Of a DNA stretch of 64,000 nucleotides, positions 58,200-64,000 are shown one piece after another (position 1 is the first letter of the stretch; the number at the start of each line of letters is the position of its first letter). The notes under the pieces are model-generated. The model was not told where the DNA came from. It did no database searches and saw only the letters and a list, made by a program, of their open reading frames with translations. This DNA comes from Limonium bicolor. Taxonomy: Eukaryota > Streptophyta > Magnoliopsida > Caryophyllales > Plumbaginaceae. The stretch lies in contig CM041776.1 in the NCBI GenBank assembly GCA_023374045.1, positions 318,767,925-318,831,924 of the forward strand, read 5' to 3'. Both the position numbers and the translations under genes were made by a program.

Positions 58200-60169
58200 A
58201 CATAATCTATGAGCATTAAACAGGAAATATAAGTACTCTAAATGGCTAAGATATAATATAGAAATCAATTTGAACATATAAATGAATGAATGTGCATGTG
58301 TCTTGACTCTTGAGGACACTTCTTTGAGTAAGGGGTTAATCGATAGCTTTCTATACTTTTTTTCGAAGACCACCAACCCGTATGTTTACATTAAAAGATT
58401 TACATGCTTAAAACCACTAGCCTCATAGTCCAACCAACAGTCAGACAATGAGACAAAGGTCCATAAGCCTATAAGCTAACGAGTCCCCTACCCAAATCTT
58501 AAGATCCCTTATCTCCCGCCAATTCTATCCGCCATGGGTCCCAAAAGTATAAGACGAGCCAGATAGTATTGATTATAATACCATTGGACCTTATAATGAG
58601 GTGAGAAATTCAAATCAATCTCATTGTTATTATCTAGCTAAGTTGTGATTAATTATACATATATGCATATATAGCTAATATATAGACAAATACAGTTATG
58701 GTAAATTATTAGCAACACCTCAATGTATTTATAACAAGATACATTAATATAATAGTAGTAATAATCCTGTACACTCATTAAGAAAGACGTATACTAACAT
58801 TTTTTCTAATATTAAAATACAAATTTTGTTATATATTGAATATATATATATATATATATATTTTCTTTTAAATATTTAGTGTAGCTAAGATGCCGGGCGA
58901 TTTATGTAGCCTTGATATCACACTGTGCCCAGTCCGTAAGGAAAATCAGAACAAAATTTATGTAACAATAAAGATTACAAAACGGAACATTATTCTATTC
59001 CCAAGCAAGGACGTGGGGGACGGGAAAACAGTGACAGAACATGAATTTAAACATTTCTCTCTCATTTTGACTTTCAGCTTTTAATTCAATAGGGAGCAGC
59101 AACTAATGGCCAAAATTACTTGGATCTCGTTGGCAGTTACGTTGTGTGTGTGTGTTTTTAAATTATATAGTCATAATTTGATCGCCCCCCTAGTCCGCTG
59201 AGATCTGTGATAGTGGGGCACCAAGGTGGCAATGAACAGTCGCTATCCTATCAGTATCACGACCCGTCCCCCTTCTCATCCCGTGTATCAATATTACTAT
59301 TTTTTTCCTTCAAAAAACAATAATAAAAAAATATATTAGAGAATTCTGATGTTGGTAAAAAAACAAAGATAAGTTTTGTGATAGGTGTGGATTCCTCTGA
59401 TTTTTTTTCTTCTAAATTTTGTTATTTATTAAAAAAACAGTTACTTAGGAGAACACCTACAAATAGACTACGTAAAACTATTTTTTAAAAAATCAATAAC
59501 CAAGTGAGCCTAACTACTTTCTTCATAGTCACCCAAGCCGACTATCATACAACCGGTTGCATGATATTTATGTACATTCGTGAACAATTTTCACAATTAA
59601 TTTGAACAAACATCCTATAAAGTTGAAGAATTTTTATACTAACACGTGTAATCCTTTCATCAATATGAACAATCAATACAAACATTTGAACAACCTTTGA
59701 ATCTAAAATGAACGGTTGTATGATGCTCACCGTGTAACCGGTACAATAGTATTGACTATCAACCGATAATCCTACTAACTGTTCTTCCTCCCTAAGGCGG
59801 AAATTCTAGGGGTTTCCGGTTTTCTTCATTGTCTGTTGGATCCCTCCTTGTGAGGCATGGGTTTCTTCTAGTTTACTTCTTTCTAATCTTGGTTTGCTAG
59901 TGTATCTTTCCCCTCTTATGGGCTGGTTTTGATTTTCATCCGACTCACTTATCAAGGGCTAATCTGGGGTCCAACACCTCCTTCATAAGTCTTAATCTAA
60001 AGACAAGATGAGATTTGTAGATAATGTATGCCTTCAAGTCTTAGTGTTCTTCGTGCCTAGACATTGAAGATCACTGTTCTAGATTTTCTATGGGAAAGAT
60101 TTATTGAGCTCTCATAAAGCTTTCCCGATATATTTGTCGATCGATTGTCACAATTCAAAAATATTGGAA
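58200..60169. other. Unassigned AT-rich region
   Basis: Nothing recognisable apart from an (AT)n tract at about 58843-58861. The ORF at 58890-59084 has no identifiable domain. The expected right half of the Athila-like LTR interrupted by the CACTA element was not seen here. Confidence 0.4.
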
Positions 60170-60960
60170 ATATGTATTAGTCATAACCTATTTATAATTT
60201 CTACTTGTTTAGCTCATTAATCTTTTAACCTTCCTTGTAGGAAAATATTTGACTTTAGTTGAGGTCTAAGCAATAGAGGGTTGTTTCTTGAGAAAGCTAC
60301 TCAAAGTGACCAAATATCTAGATACTAAGTGTATTGTGTTTAAGCAAAATGCTTTGTTGGATCACATTAAGTAGTAAGCTTGAAATCTATGTTTTTGCTG
60401 AAGACAAGTTCAAAGCCTAACATTCCCTTGAGATAGGGGTGTTTAGTAGCTTTCAAATATTCTTGGGTGGGTTCTATAGGAAATGTCTTAGATATTGAAC
60501 AACATGTGGGATGTTTGGTTAGGGTAAAATTTGGGCTAGCTAATAAGTATTTGGTACATAATAGGATCATTTAGCCCCTCTCTCTAGAATCTTTGTAAAG
60601 CATTGATCAAACTTTCAATGTGCAATAGAGACACTGAAGCTCAGAAGTGTCTCATATCATATTCATCTATGATTCCTAACACATGTTTAGTTTGGTTAAG
60701 ATCAATTCTTATTACCTTTGTTTAGAAACTCCACTCTCATCGAATAGCTAACACTTCCTAGATCTTTGACCTTGAATTTCTATCAAGTTCATACAATAGA
60801 AAGTATATACCCTTTACATTGTTTGTACTACGAAAACATCATTAATGTAAATAGATGAGAAATCGAATTTATTACATCTTTATATTTATAGGTAAGTAAG
60901 GAAATCATTCATTTAATGAATGTTAATAGCCATGGTTTCTACGGAATTCACCAAGTGTAT
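60170..60960 (-). pseudogene. pol: Copia-type RT/RNase H relic
   Basis: On the minus strand, a decayed RT motif, NKFDFSSIYINDVFV, reads like the Copia LLxYVDDI active site with one Asp changed to Asn. 60570-60367 is open and encodes PTQEYLKATKHPYLKGMLGF and VFSKNIDFKLTT, the usual linker into Copia RNase H. Beyond it, LVTLSSFLKKQPSIA-stop-TS continues the RNase H (pattern SWSSKKQxxxALST). Many stops are present. Confidence 0.75.
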
Positions 60961-61036
60961 TAAACAGGAATTGAGCGAGTCAACACCTCAAGAAAAATGG
61001 ATTAAAGACTTATACTAAAATTATGTGAATTTGTAG

Positions 61037-61047
61037 GGTATCAGAGC
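61037..61047 (+). other. Primer-binding site, initiator tRNA-Met type
   Basis: GGTATCAGAGC matches the classic complement to the 3' end of plant initiator tRNA-Met that primes Copia elements. A Copia-type gag fragment follows in the same orientation. Confidence 0.7.
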
Positions 61048-61099
61048 GGTATGACAAGCTCTTGAGCGAATCTTCGAATCGCTCGCAATCTCAAGAATG

Positions 61100-61367
61100 A
61101 GGAGTTAAGGGTTGATGTTTTAGATGCTCTTTATGTTCATACCGCTGACTATCCACATATGATCATAGCAGCAAAAATTAATGGATCTAGTTTCCAGACA
61201 TGGAAAGGAACAGTGTTAATAGCAATGATCGCAAAAAACAAGTTAGGTCTGATAAATAGAGAAATAGCTAGGCCTATAGATGATGAGTATAGCCAAGGAT
61301 AGATTTAATGGTTTAATAATGTCATAGTTACTGAAGAAATTATACAAAGCTTAGTACAAAAGCTTGG
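61100..61367 (+). pseudogene. gag: Copia gag fragment (N-terminal)
   Basis: The frame from about 61157 reads MIIAAKINGSSFQTWKG and MIAKNKLGLINREIARP, the typical start of plant Copia Gag ('N-G-x-N-Y-x-x-W'). Two stops follow (TAG and TAA near 61302-61310), then WFNNVIVTEEIIQSLVQKLG. It is cut by the LTR starting at 61368. Confidence 0.8.
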
Positions 61368-63641
61368 TGTGATTCCCCAATTTTCTACCAATTCATAACC
61401 TATGTAATGCTAGTAAACTCGCAACGTAAAACTAAATCTAATCGAGGTATTACCGTCACATCCACCCATGTGAGTGCTAAGGCTTAAACTCTTTAATAAA
61501 AACACATATTAATCCATTTCCCTTCATTACGATAAAGTAACGGTCTTGAAACACAAGAACAAGACTAAACAACTTTCAGAATAAAACTTCAGGTAGGAAA
61601 CTGAAAGATCTAGTAAAAAGCTTCCAGAAGAAAACCTTACATATCTGAAACAAGTACTACAAACTACTAGCGAAACAAATCTAGCGCATGTTCATTTTCT
61701 GAATTCCTCTTAGCTATTTCACTAGCCATCAACCTATAGCACTGAAATCACAAACAACACAGAAAGGGACTACATCACTACACAAATAAAATAAACTGGG
61801 TAAATCAATGCTCCACCTTGTGAAATTTATTTTGTTTGTAAATGTTTCACATAGTATATTGTGAGCCTCGATTTTTAAACCCTATCCTATGTTGATTCGA
61901 GTTGATTAGGATTTGGTCGGGTTTTAGGTCCACTTATAGCCTAAGATTAATAACTATGTCATATAACACTAATTATTAAATCCTAAGTTAGCTCACTGGA
62001 ACCTAATTATGATTCGCCACCTAATTTTAACCTAGATCAAATTAGGAAAGGAGAGTCGAGTTTGGGGGCTTGATATTCCACTTAATTAAGGGTTCAATTA
62101 CTTTCATTACCTCTATAAGTCATTTTCCTCTACTTAGTTTAATTATGGCTTATTACGAGTCATTTTAACCTAAGTGCGCGCTTCTGATTTTTTTTTAATT
62201 TTTTAACACTTTTTGACAAAAAAGTGAAAATTAAAACTACCTAAACTAGGGTTTCGGAGGCATAATTAGTTAAATTTTAATTATGTCCGTAGCCACAGAC
62301 CTAATGTCCGAGACCACAGACTCTAGTTAAATTACGTGATTATGAAAACCGAATTAAAATAAAAACATAAACTTGAAAAGTCCGGGGCCACGGACGCCCT
62401 ACTGTTAAAAACCCTAAAATTTGAAAATTTGAAAAAAAATAAGAAATCCCGTCACCATTCGTGGGTGTTCGTGGCCACGGACAACCCATCCGTGGTCTCC
62501 GACCATAGGTCCAAGGTCACGGACCACCCACGGACACTGGGTTTTTGGTAGTTTTCGACGGTGTTTTCGGCTCAAATTTTATGCACGCGTAGCCTAAAAG
62601 ATTTCCGAGATGCTAGTAATCAAATATTTGCAATTTGAAGTCGAATTAAGCACAAAACTTAGCAAACAAGTAACAAGGCAGAAATGAAAACGAATAACAA
62701 TTCAGAAGCCGAAAATAGTCGGTTTGAACCCAAATTTTAAGATAAGGCTAATAAAGTCGTGGGGAGTTAGAAAAGTAAAATTCCCACCTGTTTTACCTTC
62801 AAATTCAAAATGATTCTTCACGTCGGGATTCAACGGGAACCTCGTTGAAGGCAGATTCGAAAGGACTTCGAATTGAGCTTCTAACCACTGGTTGTTCTTG
62901 ATATTCCCCATGTTTTGGTGGTGTTTTGTGGGATTTTGACGATGGTTGATGCTTTGAGAGTTGGAAAACAAGTTTAAGTGGTGATTTCGGGGGAATTTCG
63001 GTATGATTTCAGGATTTGAGAGTGTAAAAACGTGAAAGGCTGAGAGGAGGCTATGTTTTCTGATCTAGGGCTTGTGTGAATTGTGATTCTGTTTTTATCA
63101 AGAGATTTGCTCCTTTATGTGGACTTTCTTAAAGATAGAAAAAATCTAATAAGAATGAGATTTGTTTGGAGTTTTAGTTAAGTTACTTCCCAGAAGAATC
63201 TTGCTAAGAAATTTCCTCACGTATCAAGGATAATAATTATGATTTTTTTTGAGGTGGAATCGAATTTTTTTAATAATGGAATATTTTAAAATTCAATTTC
63301 TCGTCAGATTCAATCAGAAATTACTAGAAAATTATTGGAAATTCGAAAAATCAAAATTTCAACCCCATTATGTCCAAAATGTCATCCTCTATCATGGGTT
63401 AAAATTTCAAAGAATTTTGAATTGATTTGACCCTTCTTCGTAGGAGAGATAAAGCCTAAAGGAGGTCCTAAGGGCCTTGAAAATTATGAAAATACCCTTG
63501 AAGATGACTAAGCTGCCCTTAGTGCTCCAGAATGTGCCAATCGGATCAGGAATCATCACCGTTTGACCAAAGTGCTTCTCACAACACTAAAGTTTAACAA
63601 ACCCTATACCGGGGGGGGGGGGTAAAAATTTGGGTATAACA
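61368..63641 (+). mobile_element. LTR with TG...CA ends, 2.27 kb, inserted in the Copia gag relic
   Basis: It begins TGTGATTCCCCAATTTTC and ends AAAAATTTGGGTATAACA; the ends are imperfect inverted repeats. It contains a G12 run (63611-63622) and repeated GTCCGTGGCCACGGAC-type motifs (62281-62535). CTTGG precedes it but is not repeated after it, so it may be the 5' LTR of a longer element rather than a solo LTR. The minus-strand ORF at 62702-62971 lacks recognisable domains. Confidence 0.55.
62281..62535. repeat. Palindrome-rich CCACGGAC region in the LTR
   Basis: Several short inverted motifs built on GTCCGNNGCCACGGAC, CCGTGG and CCACGGAC occur at irregular spacing. They resemble the CGGAC/GTCCG arrays in other LTRs of the window but lack a regular period. 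Confidence 0.6.
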
Positions 63642-63745
63642 GATTACCCCCCGTCAACTAGACTTTGTAATGGATATGAAGAGTCTAGTTGATGCTTGAG
63701 TGATACCCCAAAATTTTGGATCTAAAAAGACCCTGTACACAAATT
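63642..63745 (+). other. Junction after the LTR with a second LTR-like start
   Basis: After AACA comes GATTACCCCCCGTCAACTAG, then TGATACCCCAAAATTTTGG at 63700, which resembles the start of the LTR at 61368. It could be another LTR of the same family beginning here. Confidence 0.35.
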
Positions 63746-64000
63746 GTGTCGAGCTATTCTAAGGCGCTAACTACCAATGAGTGAAAGTGAAATGATGTCA
63801 AGCGATCTAAGGCGTTGACTACCTAAAAGTGAAAATAAAATGATGTCAAGCGGTTCTAAGGCGTTGACTATCTAAAAATGAAAATGAAATAATGTCAAGC
63901 GGTTCTAAGGCGTTGACTACCTAGAATCGAAAAAGAAATAATGTCAAGCGGTTCTAAGGTGTTGACTACCTAAAAGTGAAAATGAAACGATATCAAGCGG
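63746..64000 (+). repeat. 49-bp tandem array at the window edge
   Basis: Units start near 63746, 63797, 63845, 63894, 63943 and 63992 (spacing 48-51). Each contains GTCAAGCGGTTCTAAGGCG and TTGACTACCTAAAAGTGAAA. It continues past the window. Confidence 0.95.

Noticed and set aside
62702..62971. Minus-strand ORF of 89 codons as a gene
   Set aside because: Lies wholly inside an LTR, has no known domain, and no gene structure around it.
63746..64000. CRISPR-like appearance of the 49-bp array
   Set aside because: No unique spacers between repeats, the full unit is repeated, and the context is a plant genome.

Overview
The window is nuclear DNA of a flowering plant, probably a eudicot. It is AT-rich, has spliceosomal introns and plant-type transposons (Athila-like, Copia, CACTA, hAT, Harbinger, a LINE and a SINE), and holds one recognisable host gene, a plant-type methyl-CpG-binding-domain protein of the MBD10/MBD11 group. 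I could not name the species. No rRNA, tRNA, CRISPR array or prokaryotic feature was seen. Transposon edges below rest on terminal repeats and target-site duplications (TSDs) read by eye.

Layout. 1-13731: a degenerate Athila-like (Ty3/gypsy) retrotransposon with the tail of its 5' LTR, a tRNA-Asp-type primer site, gag, protease, RT, RNase H, integrase, an extra 3' ORF, a polypurine tract and a full 3' LTR. A 2.8-kb LTR-like element with TSD GCTGG splits its gag. 13808-15889: a Harbinger-type MITE, then a 1.6-kb hAT-like element carrying an exon of the basal transcription factor TFIIA gamma. 16411-23545: the MBD gene on the minus strand, with a short first coding exon, a 5.1-kb intron holding a SINE and a solo LTR, and one long exon. 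24303-24713: a nearly perfect fold-back. 24720-35299: a LINE-like ORF on the minus strand split by a solo Athila-like LTR (TSD AGGAT), itself split by LTR A, itself split by the 4.2-kb LTR B. 35403-48132: fragments of a second Athila-like element, interrupted by hAT MITEs, a long AT-rich LTR-like block and a CACTA deletion derivative. 48133-58196: a 10,064-bp CACTA element (TSD ATT) with two minus-strand genes, a TNP2 transposase and a Transposase_24-type protein with a C-terminal Ulp1-like cysteine protease; both are now broken. 58200-64000: unrecognised AT-rich DNA, Copia relics in two orientations, another LTR with TG...CA ends, and a 49-bp tandem array running off the window.

Only the MBD gene looks intact. 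The transposon genes carry stops, frameshifts or lost catalytic residues, so they are best read as fossils. The nesting order can be read from the TSDs. The most unusual features are four families of roughly 70-74-bp tandem palindromic arrays, nearly all built on CGGAC/GTCCG-type arms and sitting inside several LTRs; the captured TFIIA gamma exon; and a conserved intron position shared by the Ulp1 segments of two CACTA copies.
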